The notes beneath the pieces were generated by a model. That model saw only the letters and a list, made by a program, of their open reading frames with translations, was not told the origin of the DNA and made no database searches. The translations under genes and the position numbers were made by a program. 64,000 nucleotides of DNA from Hofstenia miamia (lineage: Eukaryota; Xenacoelomorpha; Acoela; Hofsteniidae), in contig CABFPE010000120.1 of NCBI GenBank assembly GCA_900660155.1, positions 1,344,069-1,408,068 on the forward strand, in the 5' to 3' direction. Below are positions 46,001 to 55,858 of this stretch, piece by piece (position 1 is the first letter of the stretch; each line of letters opens with the position of its first letter).

Positions 46001-47647
46001 TCTTCACAAGATAGAGGAAAGTTTTCGGAACTCTTATGTAACTACTGGCACATTGTGAATGCGAGGTCAACCATAAAATCCACTAAAATCAAGGATTGTT
46101 ACCCTGAACACATTTCTGATATTTTCATTTCTTGGTTTTGTGGAAATCTTCCGACTTGAGAGGCTTCAGTAGTCAAACATTTACAGTAGTTTCACATACA
46201 TCCTTAGCACTTTGAGATCTAGTGATATAGTTGCTTACAAAGAAAATGTTTGGATTGTTTTGACTGGTAAGGATAATTCCGATTGGATGGAGCAAAGATT
46301 TTATTTCTACAGACAAGCAAATCGTGCTAATTATGTGAGGCTAATTACTGGTTATATTGCAGAGATCAATTTTCATCAATTAGTAAAGAAATATTCTTGC
46401 TAGTTCTGATAATTTCAATGTTTTTTCTGACTATTGATCGTGGTGGGCTTTGCATTCCATTTGACTACATTTTGGAATTGACTACTTTTGAGGACGCTAA
46501 ACAACATCTATTAAAATTGAATAATCCTGTTGCTTCATTAGAAGCGAGTTACTGACTTTCACGAACAAAAATGGCGTCAATTTGTTTAAAAATGTCATCT
46601 TGGACATTATTTTCCCAAAGAATTCATCAAAAAACTTTTTATTTTTTTGCAAAAAATTTAATATCTGAACTTCGTGATATGATTTTAAGAAATAGTGGAA
46701 CGAAAATTAGTTTTAATAGATTTGTTTTCTTTTGTATTTTTAGCAATGATAATAACCTAGCACTAATAATAGTTGTGTTGATTTAGTCTAAATACTATTG
46801 AAACATTATCTTGGAGAATTTCAATATAGATTGATCGTTTAAAAAATTATGTAAATCAAAAAATATTTTTAAATTTAATAGATAATTTTAAGACCATTAG
46901 GAAATGTCTATAGATTGCAAGAGCTAAACTGAGTGTCGTATCTATGTAAATAGTAGATATCCATGACATTACTTTTCAATTGATTACGGTAAGATTTCCT
47001 TAATTTTCTGCACGAGCATAATTTGAAAATAGAGCACCCTATAAAATTGTTAATATTCAAACGATGTTCTGTAAATTTCTTTATAAATTTTCCACAGAGT
47101 GAATTGTTTATTCNNNNNNNNNNNNNNNNNNNNNGATTACGGTAAGATTTCCTTAATTTTCTGCACGAGCATAATTTGAAAATAGAGCACCCTATAAAAT
47201 TGTTAATATTCAAACGATGTTCTGTAAATTTCTTTATAAATTTTCCACAGAGTGAATTGTTTATTCAAATTAAACAAATAGAAGTCCTTTATCATTTCTA
47301 GTAACACAAGCAAGCAATGTCTATATATATATATATATATATATAATTGAATGTTTACCTGGATGAAGTTTGTAGTACTGTTGAATAAGCTTATAAGATG
47401 TCGAGGGATTAATTTGAAGTCGCAATTCATCAATTAAGCGAGGTGGACACACTAATCTTTCTCTCAAAAAATTCAAAATACGCCATTGATCAGCGATTGC
47501 TTCTTTAATAACGTCATCACATATATCAGGGAATCTCGCACGATAATACGGAATGCAATCGCGTTGTTCACCACTATTTAACCATAATGTGTATACATCA
47601 GGATCTACTATAATTTGTGAACCACAGGTCACACTCCAAGATGTCAT
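37023..47647 (-). CDS. fibp: FGF1 intracellular-binding protein, complete 4-exon gene
   Basis: Exons on the minus strand: 47647-47359, 38354-38122, 37910-37598 and 37366-37023. All junctions are GT-AG and the coding length is 1,179 nt including the stop, giving 392 residues against about 360 in vertebrates. Diagnostic stretches are VDPDVYTLWLN and PPRLIDELRLQI (exon 1), GVARELLGR and DNLRNVFVKVEDLE (exon 2), GSLVENIQKLF and CNNRFELQKRRLQYLGF (exon 3), and VNMAKHKDLRDFFVD (exon 4). The product is a soluble helical protein known in vertebrates to bind internalised FGF1. The start ATG follows an in-frame stop two codons upstream. The 26-residue excess comes mainly from a tandem duplication in exon 2. 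Intron 1 (9.0 kb) is filled with transposons; introns 2 and 3 are 211 and 231 bp. Confidence 0.93.
38122..38354 (-). CDS. fibp: FIBP exon 2 with 26-codon tandem duplication
   Basis: The exon encodes VLAERLSLPLRVCHRHFD twice in frame. The DNA units start at 38161 and 38239 (period 78 bp) and are identical over about 52 bp, with diverged edges. Other FIBP proteins have this helical segment once, followed by N..RVFKVVE, as the second copy here does. The duplication leaves frame and splice sites intact. Confidence 0.88.
38411..38993 (+). mobile_element. mariner-like deletion derivative in FIBP intron 1
   Basis: Terminal inverted repeats of about 65 bp are seen: left CTGTTCCAAAGTCCCTACGT at 38412 and right its inverse, ACGTAGGGACTTATGGAACAG, ending near 38991; similarity continues inward through CAAATTACTACTGCA and the ATAATACAAAC part. 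The interior keeps part of a mariner-type transposase in the plus frame: IGPFFIEGRMDSQRYIELM and FIAELRRRGIYERS. Most of the transposase gene is deleted. The TA target site is not clear at both ends. Confidence 0.75.
38994..39950. other. FIBP intron 1, unresolved decayed DNA
   Basis: Between about 39160 and 39780 short stretches read like fragments of an old coding sequence (for example WIKQYKNRTGTFLIDAPRS), perhaps a transposase, but no domain can be supported. Confidence 0.3.
39951..40400 (+). pseudogene. LINE RT C-terminal fragment
   Basis: The plus strand reads NASVKDLGVIIDQHF followed by degenerate sequence. SVKDLGV.ID is the block-7 region after the catalytic core in many LINE reverse transcriptases. 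It is truncated and stop-ridden, and unrelated to the next LINE because that one begins with its endonuclease. Confidence 0.5.
41043..42131 (+). pseudogene. LINE reverse transcriptase ORF, 5' portion
   Basis: An open frame of about 363 codons ends where the P element begins. It holds RT blocks up to and including FADD. Codons and frame are intact here, so only the P insertion and the later frameshift disable it. Confidence 0.85.
42132..42194 (+). repeat. P element left terminal inverted repeat
   Basis: 63 bp, pairs with 44945-45007; contains GGCATCGTCACCAAATC and GAAAATAGCGTAGGCCCA. Confidence 0.95.
42333..44806 (+). pseudogene. P-element transposase with THAP domain, lightly damaged
   Basis: The frame starts with a THAP zinc finger: CSVYGC, then VFGFPKKGTL, then CKLHWPRHFPTK, giving the C2CH ligands. 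A proline-rich linker follows (PTPPPPPRP). The RNase H-like transposase core follows in 43125-44546: VIFDEVSIKP (first Asp), ATICDNHKMNQK (second Asp), NDTIHLMKSLRNNF (the DPPHLLK-like motif) and a late block QSDDIEEKFGYYRQ with GGNYY. The C-terminal part shifts frame at about 44515 to LINRGKLSHP and ends at 44806. Defects: a frame disruption with a TAA at about 42429-42431 inside the THAP domain, a TAA at 42954-42956, and the 44515 frameshift. So this copy cannot make the full protein, although the ends look usable by a transposase supplied elsewhere. Confidence 0.9.
44945..45007 (-). repeat. P element right terminal inverted repeat
   Basis: 63 bp, inverse of 42132-42194; ends with GTATTGCCTTG. 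Confidence 0.95.
45016..45667 (+). pseudogene. LINE reverse transcriptase ORF, 3' portion
   Basis: Continues the RT frame after the P element. A frameshift occurs before FKLLGVLIDKG, and the C-terminal domain runs in 45263-45634 (RLDKIAEKASKII, FQFYGAKLYNNM). It ends in the (TTTAC)n tail. Confidence 0.8.
45691..46800 (+). pseudogene. second P-like transposase relic
   Basis: The stretch SDWMEQRFYFYRQANRANY (46212-46403) aligns in spacing with the catalytic-Glu block of the P element next door (SDDIEEKFGYYRQCAGGNY). Further on, TIDRGGLCIPFDYIL resembles its LINRGKLSHP region. Frames are broken throughout and no terminal repeats were found. It seems to be a much older P-family insertion. Confidence 0.45.
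46982..47266. repeat. 132-bp duplication around a 21-N gap
   Basis: The block starting GATTACGGTAAGATTTCCTT at 46982-47113 is repeated without visible differences at 47135-47266, separated only by N (47114-47134). This is almost certainly overlapping contig ends that were not merged. Confidence 0.95.
47322..47345. repeat. (AT)n microsatellite at the start of FIBP intron 1
   Basis: TA run that begins 13 bases inside the intron, close to the splice donor. Confidence 0.9.
47359..47647 (-). CDS. fibp: FIBP exon 1
   Basis: Start codon at 47647-47645; the exon ends CATCCAG|GTAAAC in phase 1. It encodes the N-terminal helical part (MTSWSVTCGSQIIVDPDVY ... QQYYKLHP). It is separated from exon 2 by 9,004 bp of intron that begins with an (AT)n tract and carries several transposons. 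Confidence 0.92.
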
Positions 47648-48437
47648 AAACTATCAAAACTGAATTGAAACAACTAAAAAATTAAATCACATGCTAAATT
47701 TAATTCGTGACTAATACAAATATAAAAAGAGATTGTCAAATTACTTGAAATATGACTATGTTGATAAAATGAGAATTTTGTCCTGGAAATTAAATTCTTC
47801 GAAGTAAATGAGACCGAGAGAAATTTGCACGAACGATTACTTTCTCATTACCCTACAAACCAAGGGCGGAGAGAACACCGTGCTTCAACGTAAATTTCGT
47901 TACCGGTGGGTGGTTTAGCCTGAAACTATAATTTTAGCCAAATTTCATATCTGATCAGATACTATTAAAAATTAATCACCGGAATATTATTTCAACAGTG
48001 GCCTATTTGGCATCAGCAAGGGACTTCTTTTCTTTTTGACTGTATTTGATTATCCGGATTTCCAAGCATTGTTTCCGGGTAGTTGTTTCTAACATTATTG
48101 AATTATTTATATCAATAAAATTTTAAATTTTAAAATTTCTTACCATAAAATTATGTCAAGCATCTATATTTGAAAAATTTTCTCAATTGTTGAGAAATTT
48201 CGTGACGTTAACCCATGAAAAGAAAATAACTTTGACAAATATTTGATGTTAACGTATTTTTAAGCGTTCGACTAAACATAATCCTTCAATTTTAACATCA
48301 TTTTAATGTTGTAAAATTTTTAATTTATGAAAGACACTAAGAAAGTACAATAACAAATATGTCATTGACAATATATGAACAATAAATACTAACAGTCATT
48401 GCAAATATTTGCTATGTTACATGAATCATTGCTAAAA
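47648..48437. other. intergenic between FIBP and MRPS18A
   Basis: About 790 bp. It should contain the FIBP promoter and the 3' UTR of the upstream same-strand gene. No clear motif is visible. Confidence 0.4.
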
Positions 48438-48830
48438 TTACAAAAAGTTAATAGTTTTTTGTTCAAAGCAGCTCCGTTCACTAAATCCATAAGGCATAAT
48501 AAAATTTTCTGGGCGAGGCAGCAATTTATTGAGCTGTGCTTTATTCATAGCGTCTTTTAAAGTGCGATATTGTTTTTTACATAAACCCGTGGTGTGGCGC
48601 GGGTAAATACGATTCTTCTCATCCATAAATTGCTTAATTATAAGAACATCTTTCATTGTTAAACTCAGATTTAACCTGCAAAGTGGACATGCTTCTTTTC
48701 CTTCGAAAGGTGGGAGTTTAGGATTTGATTCTTTAATAACTCCTTCTAATGTGGTAACATTATTTACAGTACTAACTTTAACATGGCGGGATATATGTCT
48801 ACATTGAAATAGAAACAGCCGTGAAAACAT
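48438..48830 (-). CDS. mrps18a: mitochondrial ribosomal protein S18A (mL66)
   Basis: A single exon encodes 130 residues. The first 20 (MFSRLFLFQCRHISRHVKVS) are basic, free of acidic residues and suited to mitochondrial import. Then come TLEGVI, ACPLCRLNL, a ..DVLIIKQFM stretch, YPRHTTGLCKKQYRTL and KAQLNKLLPRPENF, matching the S18A family pattern of CP.CR.NL, DVL...QF, LPR..TGLC and AGLLP. S18A proteins sit in the mitochondrial large subunit. An in-frame TGA lies immediately before the ATG, fixing the start. The human protein is longer at the C-terminus, so this one is short or lost a terminal exon. Confidence 0.87.
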   Translation of the reverse strand: MFSRLFLFQCRHISRHVKVSTVNNVTTLEGVIKESNPKLPPFEGKEACPLCRLNLSLTMKDVLIIKQFMDEKNRIYPRHTTGLCKKQYRTLKDAMNKAQLNKLLPRPENFIMPYGFSERSCFEQKTINFL

Positions 48831-49017
48831 TCAAATCTAAATTATTGAATATACAATTAGTGTATACATTTTAAAGAATGATATTAGCATGAACCTCGGA
48901 TTTATAAGAACATGACACGAACATTTATTGTTTCCACTGATTCTGTAGAAAAACGGTTTGTAAGCAATCATGCAATGCATCTCGGTGTGCAGAAAACATC
49001 TTTTAAATTCAAAAAAT

Positions 49018-49430
49018 ATTTTGTGAGTCAGAGTGGGGTCCAGGGAACCTGAAAAAGTAAAATTTAAAATTCTGCTATTTTTAGTTTTGAGAAAGTAAAA
49101 TATTTCAAAATAGCGGATTTTTGAAATTTTTCCAATTAAAAAATATATCATCGACGGAACCTTTTTATGGAGTTAGAGTGGAGTCCTATGAATAAAAAAA
49201 TGTAGAATTTAAAGTCGTGCTATTTCTAGATTTCGAGATAATTCAAGTTTTATTTCTAAAATGCGAATATTTCAAAAATCTTCAATAGTTTTAATAAGTT
49301 TTATCAAATTTTCAGTTATTTATATGTGCTTTTAAAATAGTGTCCCGAGAACAAAATTTAAAATTACTGTAAAATCAAAACAAAGATATCCAAAACAATT
49401 TGCTGTAAAAATAGGTGTTCACTATTTGAA
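49018..49430 (+). repeat. left long inverted repeat with internal tandem units
   Basis: Pairs with 51422-51868 in inverse orientation, by eye at roughly 80 percent identity. Two tandem units begin near 49018 and 49138; both carry GAGT(C/T)AGAGTGG.GTCC, TAGAATTTAAA-like and TGCTATTT.TAG blocks. Confidence 0.8.
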
Positions 49431-49601
49431 GTCATGATATCATGTTCGATAGACGATGTGAATTGATCTCATGTACAGCTGTGTAAATAATATATTAAAT
49501 AGATAGCTGATTTAACGACGCTCAACGTTTTGAATAAGACAGCCGATATATAATCGCTCATTCATTCCAAATCTTTATTAGATAAATTCTGTGACATTGT
49601 T

Positions 49602-51442
49602 GTGAAAATCAAGTATTGCCAGTGGACACGAGAGAGCCAGGAACAGAGTGTGTTTAATATGTTAACGGAAGGGGCCAGATCGCTATCAGATCTAGATGAA
49701 GAAAATATAAGAAAATATGTTATCATCAGAGACGACAAATCGAATCAAAAATTCCCGTCTGCGCTATGTAGTGTCTGCTATCTATTATTATCGAAGAAAA
49801 AAACTGACGAGAGTGTTGAACTACCAATCGCTGAAGATTATAATCCACAACAACCTATTAATCTTCGGTCACTTACACATTGTACCTGCAGAATTTGTGT
49901 AGTGTCGAGAGCGAAGAATCAAGCCGCCTTATCATTAAAAAAGAAACTGGAAGACCATCAGGAAATGGAACGAATATTAACTCTCAAAAATAGACGACAA
50001 ACTTCAAAATTTGTTCTAAATTGTTCCTTCGGCAAGATATATCGTTACTGCGAGCACTCTGCCAACCTTTGCAGACCGAGACGTCAAAAAATTTACAATA
50101 TAGAAGCGTTGATTGCTAATGATGAAACGACTAGACAGCCGCTATCAAGCAGATCACTAAATGACTTCGAATCACCTCTAGCTACATTGGAATATCATTC
50201 GAAACCCATTCAATCATCAAAAAGAGGACTACGACAAACCACATCTTCAAGAAAAATAATTGAACCGCAGTAGAAGAAAGGACCATATGACATCAATCAC
50301 CAACTAGATGATCGCTTTGAGTTACAAAAGCCGCAATATTACAGTGACAGTCAAAAGGAATCTATTGACAGATGGACTGTAGTTTTCAAAGATCTCTCTG
50401 CTTTCGTCAATTATGTAATTGAAGAGAAAATTTGGATGCTTCAGAATTGATTATAAAAATCGGAATCGACGGAGGCCGCGGTTTTATAAAAATGACATTG
50501 TCTATTTTTCATATTGATGATATCTCACAATCAAATTTTAAGAATTCTGGTGTTCAGAAATGCCTTTTAATGGGGATAGTCGCGTGTGTACCTGAAAATT
50601 ACATCAATATCAAATGTATGTAGATTAATGTCGGAATAAACTAACTACAAAAAGAATACACAGTAGCTGAAGACCTCAAGCTTTGCAATATTTTATTAGG
50701 ATTGATGGCCCATGGGAGTCTTCATCGTGCTGCTGGTGCAACATAGAAAAAAAGAATCTTTCAAAAGAGGCCAACGTCAAACGTTGAATAGCTTACGAGA
50801 ATTATTTTGGACGTTCTATGATTCCGGTTCAGCAAAGAGCAAGGCGAAAGAATATGGATATGTCGTACATGCTCCGATAATACATACTATTACTAACGAC
50901 TCTGTTCCTGTACTCTACTTAATTCCTCCGCCAGACTACATCTACTGTGTGGACCAATAAATACAATCTTTTCTGTAGTGAAGGAAAATTTCCCAAACGA
51001 AAGTGACCGTTGGGTTATGCAATGTTGATTCATGGGGGATCGTTTACAGGAAATGCAAATAGAACTTTGTTGCAGAATGTGGATAAACTTGCCCATATAG
51101 CCCCTCCATCATCTTTGAAGTTTGTAGAAACACTCGTGCGTTCAATTCCGTAGTGGAGGGGCGCTATGGATCCGATCTTGCTGCTGACTACAAAGAGAGA
51201 ATAGAAATATTTCAAGAAAGCTACACGAAAACCAGATTGAGTATCAATCCAAAAATGCATGCAGTGATCCACCATATACCACACTTCTGCTCCTTCAAAG
51301 GAGTGAACAAACCACTGAAGCTATTCATCATGAGTTTGAAACAACATGGAGAAATTACAAAATAAACGATAAAGACCACCCACCAAATTTCGGAAACCAG
51401 CTTTTAGCAGCAGTGCAAATTTTTAAAAGTCAACACCTATGA
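49602..51442 (+). pseudogene. uncharacterised transposon-type protein (GIDGGRGF family)
   Basis: The first part is open for 223 codons (first ATG 49659) and includes a possible zinc cluster (ALCSVCYLLL ... HCTCRICVV). After a TAG at 50271-50273 the same frame goes on for about 60 codons, then shifts to KIGIDGGRGFIKMTLSIF, GIVACVPENYINIK and AEDLKLCNILLGLMAHGS. Later come LRELFWTFYDSGSAKSKAKE, LIHGGSFTGNANRTLLQNVD, NPKMHAVIHHIPHFC, and HHEFETTWRNYK ending SQHL and a TGA at 51440-51442. I recognise this series as a protein family that recurs in invertebrate genomes without an assigned function. The GIDGG and DLK aspartates would suit an RNase H-like transposase, but that is inference. At least five frame breaks make this copy dead. 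Confidence 0.7.
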
Positions 51443-51897
51443 ATACAGAAAATTATTTTGGATCTTTGTTTTGGTTTACATTTTATAAAAATTTCCAAAA
51501 TTTTTCTCGGGACACTATTTTAAAAACATATTAAAATAATTGAAAATTTGATAAAACTAATTAAAACTGTTGAAAATTTTAAATGTTCGCATTTTTGAAA
51601 TAAAATTTGAATTTTCTCGAAAGCTAGAAATAGCATGACTTTAAATTCTACATTTTCTAATTCATAGGACTCCAATCTAACTCATTAAAAAGGTTTCGTC
51701 GATGATATATTTTTTAATTCGAAAAAAAATAAATTTAAAAAATTTAAAATTCGAAAAATTTCAAAAATCCGCCATTTTGAAAAATTTTAATTTTCTCGAA
51801 AACTGAAATAACAGGATATTAAATTTTACTTTTTCGGGTTTCCTGGACTCCACTCTGACTCACAAAAAGTTTTCATCGATGATATATTTTTTTAATC
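51422..51897 (-). repeat. right long inverted repeat with internal tandem units
   Basis: Inverse copy of the left repeat, slightly longer because of an AT-rich insertion near 51720-51750 and a more complete outer unit beginning AAAAAAATATATCATCGATG when read inward. Confidence 0.8.
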
Positions 51898-54084
51898 TAA
51901 AAGTTGTTTCGGGTAAACCGTGGCATTAACAAATACTGAATTGGCATAACACATAATTTCCGAAGTTTCTTATACTGATATTATATTTACATACTAGAGT
52001 TATAAACACTTTAGACTTTAAAAACATTTATTTGTCCGCATGACAAAAAAAAATATACTAATAATATTAAACACTCAATTATTATCACGATTTACAATGC
52101 TACAGTTTCTGCTGTATAAACTTGTTTATAGGCATTAGTTAATAGGCTGCTACGTTTTAGTTAGGCCGGGTTTACACACCATGGAGTTGCTGCACTCCCA
52201 TGTAATCTGCCAAGAAAACAGTTATCTGGAAAATTATCAACGATGTTGCAGACAATTACCCATAACCGTGCACATATTTGGCAGCTGCTCCCAAACAATT
52301 ATATCAATTTCCATTAAAATACATTTGAGATTTGTGCACGGCCTTAAACAAACAGCTGTTCATGCTGTCTGATTAGCGTGTATTTGTATCACGCAAATCG
52401 ATATTATCACACACGTGCGTTCTTATACATTCGAGGTCGAATAGGTTTATCAGTTTATACTGACAAAAATAAATTCAATGAAATTCTTCACTTGATACTA
52501 AAAACTAATCCATAACTGCCACACTTTGAAAATCATAACTACGCATACCGATAGGAAAATGATCCTAATTACACAGTTAAGTTAGTGCGATCTAGAACAT
52601 GTGGCGAGACTTGAAGATCAGGCAGACCCAGCTTGACGCCTTTGTCAGTATATTTTTGCTTTGGGTAGAGTCAATTTTGAAAAATTCGAGTCAGTCGAAC
52701 ATAGCATTAATCTATCAATGCATGTTATTAAATTAAAGAAAGAATACCGGTCAACTATCACTTGATTAAATTTTGTTTGTATACAAACTAAAAAGTGATG
52801 CTTTAATATAACTTTTATGAATGAATAGAAAGTAGAACGTTTATGTAAAAATTTAACAACAATAAAATCTTAATTTTGTACTCAGTGGACTACGAAGATA
52901 ATTCATTTTAACACCTTGATGTTAGTTACAATCGCTAGACAATATTGCTCAACCCCAATCACAAAATTATACATATATTATATTTCAAATAGGGAAACAT
53001 ACAACGTATCTTTCAATATCCAATCAATAAAATCTAGTTGACACAAACAACTCAAAAAACTTAAATTTCGAATCTGTTGAGCGCATAAAATATTTATAAT
53101 TCCTACAAAATTCACTAATTTAAAGAAAACAAAGCATTTTATTCATAATTATATAATCGAACATATGGCTAGAACTAACTAATCGTAAGCAAATAATGGA
53201 TATTCCACACCAATGAATTGATTACTTGATTAATCGAAGGCAAAATGAAGATGATAGCTGCCTCATATACTAACAAGTTATTCGAGCCAGAGCATAAAAA
53301 TTAAAGGCTATGAATAACAAGCTATTGCAAGCCTGGTATATAATTAAGGATTATCAGCAAAAATTCGAAAATATAAAAGAATTTTTAACCCTATGCTACG
53401 TTTATAAACATCTCAAGTAGCCACTTCTTTACATGAAGTGTGCTATACCTACATTATGCAAGATAGCAATAAATTGTCAGTCAAAAAATTGTGTGGAGCC
53501 TAGAAGGCAACAAGTAATTAGTGCATGCATTATGCTTTAAATTCACACCATTATGAGGTGCTGATTAATCAATTAAAACGATTTAATTAATAGAGATTAA
53601 ATGATTAATTGCCCTTGCTCTAATAGAAAAAGTGTTTAAAGCACATGACTATTCTATTCAAATCCAAAAAATTACGTGTCCAATATAGTATCATTAATTG
53701 AATAGCGCATGCTACTTCACTAACAATAAACGTGTATGCGGAGAAATCGTTGTTTTAAAATAGATATACATTCATCTTATGTATATAGAGAAAGAACTTC
53801 CTATTTAATATTTCTTCTTCCATTTTTGCAATACAGCTAAACAGCACAAAGCGGGAATTAAAAAAATAATTTTGTACAAAATGCTACTGTAGTGTATAAA
53901 TTTTTTATATATCTTATTTTATATTTTAAATTTAGTTATGGAAACCTATTAATCCCAAACAACATTGGTCAATTTTATCTTACCATTGTGGAAAAAGCCA
54001 AGTGTGTAATATGGAATTTATTAGTCAAGTACTGCTTTGCATACAAAATCGGGCGTTATTTTACTTTAGGTGAACCACTTGCAA
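51898..54084. other. no gene seen
   Basis: Non-coding AT-rich DNA. Short ORFs at 52181-52372 and 53892-54095 show no motif. Confidence 0.35.
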
Positions 54085-54250
54085 TGGCGTCATAAAATAA
54101 TAATTATACCTAAACCTAACACCAATACCTACCCCAACACTCAAATATTTGCAAAAAATTAATCAACATGATGAAATGCAAAACACTTGCAATGCTTGGG
54201 CTGCAGGGTTAGTTTTAAGGTCCGAGTTTAATACTCATTTTATGACGTCA
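54085..54250. mobile_element. small MITE-like element or hairpin
   Basis: The left edge TGGCGTCATAAAATAATAAT and the inverted right edge TGACGTCATAAAATGAGTAT match at about 17 of 20 positions. The interior has a run of CCTAA/CCTAC words. No target duplication is evident. Confidence 0.45.
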
Positions 54251-55067
54251 ATTGAATAGGGGACTTTCACCCAAAATTAAAAACTTTCAGAATGCTACTT
54301 TATTGCTGAATAATCAATAGAAAAGTCCCTATAGTAGGCGACCAGGATTTAAAAATTAAATATTTTCAAAATATTCATCATTTAACTTAACAATTTGTTA
54401 CGTTAGAGGACCTAATTGAAAATTTCCCATGAGTATTTAAGCAACATGGTATGGATAAAACCCACCAAATTTGGATGACCATAAAAACTCACTAAATGTG
54501 AACATGATAAAAAAATTTTCGTGGGACTTTTTCAAAAAAAATTTGATGAGTCATCCAAAAAACTTTTCTAGACCAGTTTTTTACGAGGAACAATCTGACA
54601 TCCTCAAAATTTTGAAAAAAATTAATATTTGAATCAGTATAGTCCTTTTTTTAGTTTAACGATATAAATGTAATTCACCTCTCAGATAAAAGTTTTCTGT
54701 AATTGAAAAAGAGTGTATGTTATAATTTGGTAAGTATATTTAATAATTTTAATAAAAATATATAAATTTCTAATTGCAAACATACAGTAAATATACTAAA
54801 CTACGACGAAAACTTTTAATAAGTCAAGGCTATAATCCGTATTAAGTTTTATATTACGTCATAAATTTTTACCAATCAAAAGTATTGTTACAGCATTAGT
54901 AGTATTTGAGAAACTTTTTAATGTGATATTCGTTTTAATAAAGATTAAATATTGTTGTAATAGGATTAAATTATGATTTAGAATATTATAATTATAATTA
55001 ATGTTTTAAGCAGTGCTTTGTAGAAATTATTCAATTTGTTTTTGAATGAATAGTTCAATCTAATTTA
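54251..55067. other. no gene seen
   Basis: Non-coding AT-rich DNA. Confidence 0.35.
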
Positions 55068-55075
55068 GTTAATTT

Positions 55076-55858
55076 CAGGGAGTTCAATCTCAATCTTGGG
55101 GGTCAATCTCAATTTTTTCAAATTCAATCCCAATCTCAATCTTTAATCTTGCCAAAAATCAATCTCAATCTCAAGCTTTTAAATTATTAATTTATTCGTG
55201 TTATTCTACTTTTTGGCAAATAGAAATATTTTGAAATGACGTTACTGTAAGCTGTTACATCAAATTTCATTTAGATTATGAATCAAATTTCATTAAATTC
55301 AATTCAAAATTCAAATATTAATAATAGAATCATTGGATTGGCTACTGATAAATGACAACTTTTGAAATTCGAAGTTAGTTATATATACAGTTTTAGTTTA
55401 CAATATACAATTTCAAAATTTGTAATCCAAATTCTAAATCCATATTTACCTCCACCAAGGAGGTTATGTTTTTGGTAGCATTGGTTTGTTTGTTTGTCTG
55501 TCTGTTAGCAACTTTACGGAAAAAGTAATCAATGGATTGACCTCAAGGAGCAATCCATTAAAATTTGGTGCTGATCTGTGGGACACAAGTTGCATGGCGG
55601 ATGTCTGTGCTCTTCAAGCGCTTTTCTAGTTATAAATATATTTTAATTTTTTAATTTTATTGCTGTGCAAACACAAATGCCATGTTAAATTTAATTTAAT
55701 GTTAAATAAAAATTTTAATAATAAAATTTAGAAATTTCTAAAAATTATGAGATGACGTCACGAAAATGACGTCAGTGAATTACCTCACATTTTCAATCTC
55801 AATCCTAAAAATAAATTCAATCTTCAATCACAAAAAAGTCAAGTACTTGAATTCCCTG
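55076..55858. mobile_element. hAT-like element with CAATCTCAAT words, perfect 8-bp target duplication
   Basis: Left end CAGGGAGTTCAATCTC and inverted right end CAGGGAATTCAAGTAC; both sides are flanked by the exact octamer GTTAATTT (55068-55075 and 55859-55866). The words CAATCTCAAT, CAATCCCAATC and CAATCTTCAATC recur near both ends. There is no coding capacity. A different repeat is inserted inside it at 55449-55631. Confidence 0.88.
55449..55631 (+). repeat. dispersed CCTCCACCAAGGAGG repeat nested in the hAT-like element
   Basis: It begins with CCTCCACCAAGGAGGTTATG, itself an inverted repeat, then has (TTTG)n/(TCTG)n, TTAGCAACTTTACGGAAAAA and ends GCGGATGTCTGTGCTCTTCA with CTTTTCTAGTT. This order of motifs resembles a dispersed sequence I know from many aquatic animals and some bacterial genomes. 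That identification is from memory and needs a search. Confidence 0.6.

Larger units (their letters stand above)
49018..51897 (+). mobile_element. long-TIR element carrying an uncharacterised gene family
   Basis: Left block 49018-49430 and right block 51422-51868 are inverted copies of each other. They share, in mirror order, GTGAGTCAGAGTGG, the AAAAAATATATCATCGA box, AATGTAGAATTTAAAGTC, AAAATAGTGTCCCGAGAA and ATAGGTGTT. Each block is itself built of two diverged units of about 150 bp. The right block extends to about 51897. Between them lies one broken gene, whose stop codon falls in the inner edge of the right repeat. The architecture is that of a DNA transposon with long inverted repeats. 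Target duplications could not be located because the outer ends are ragged. Confidence 0.75.
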
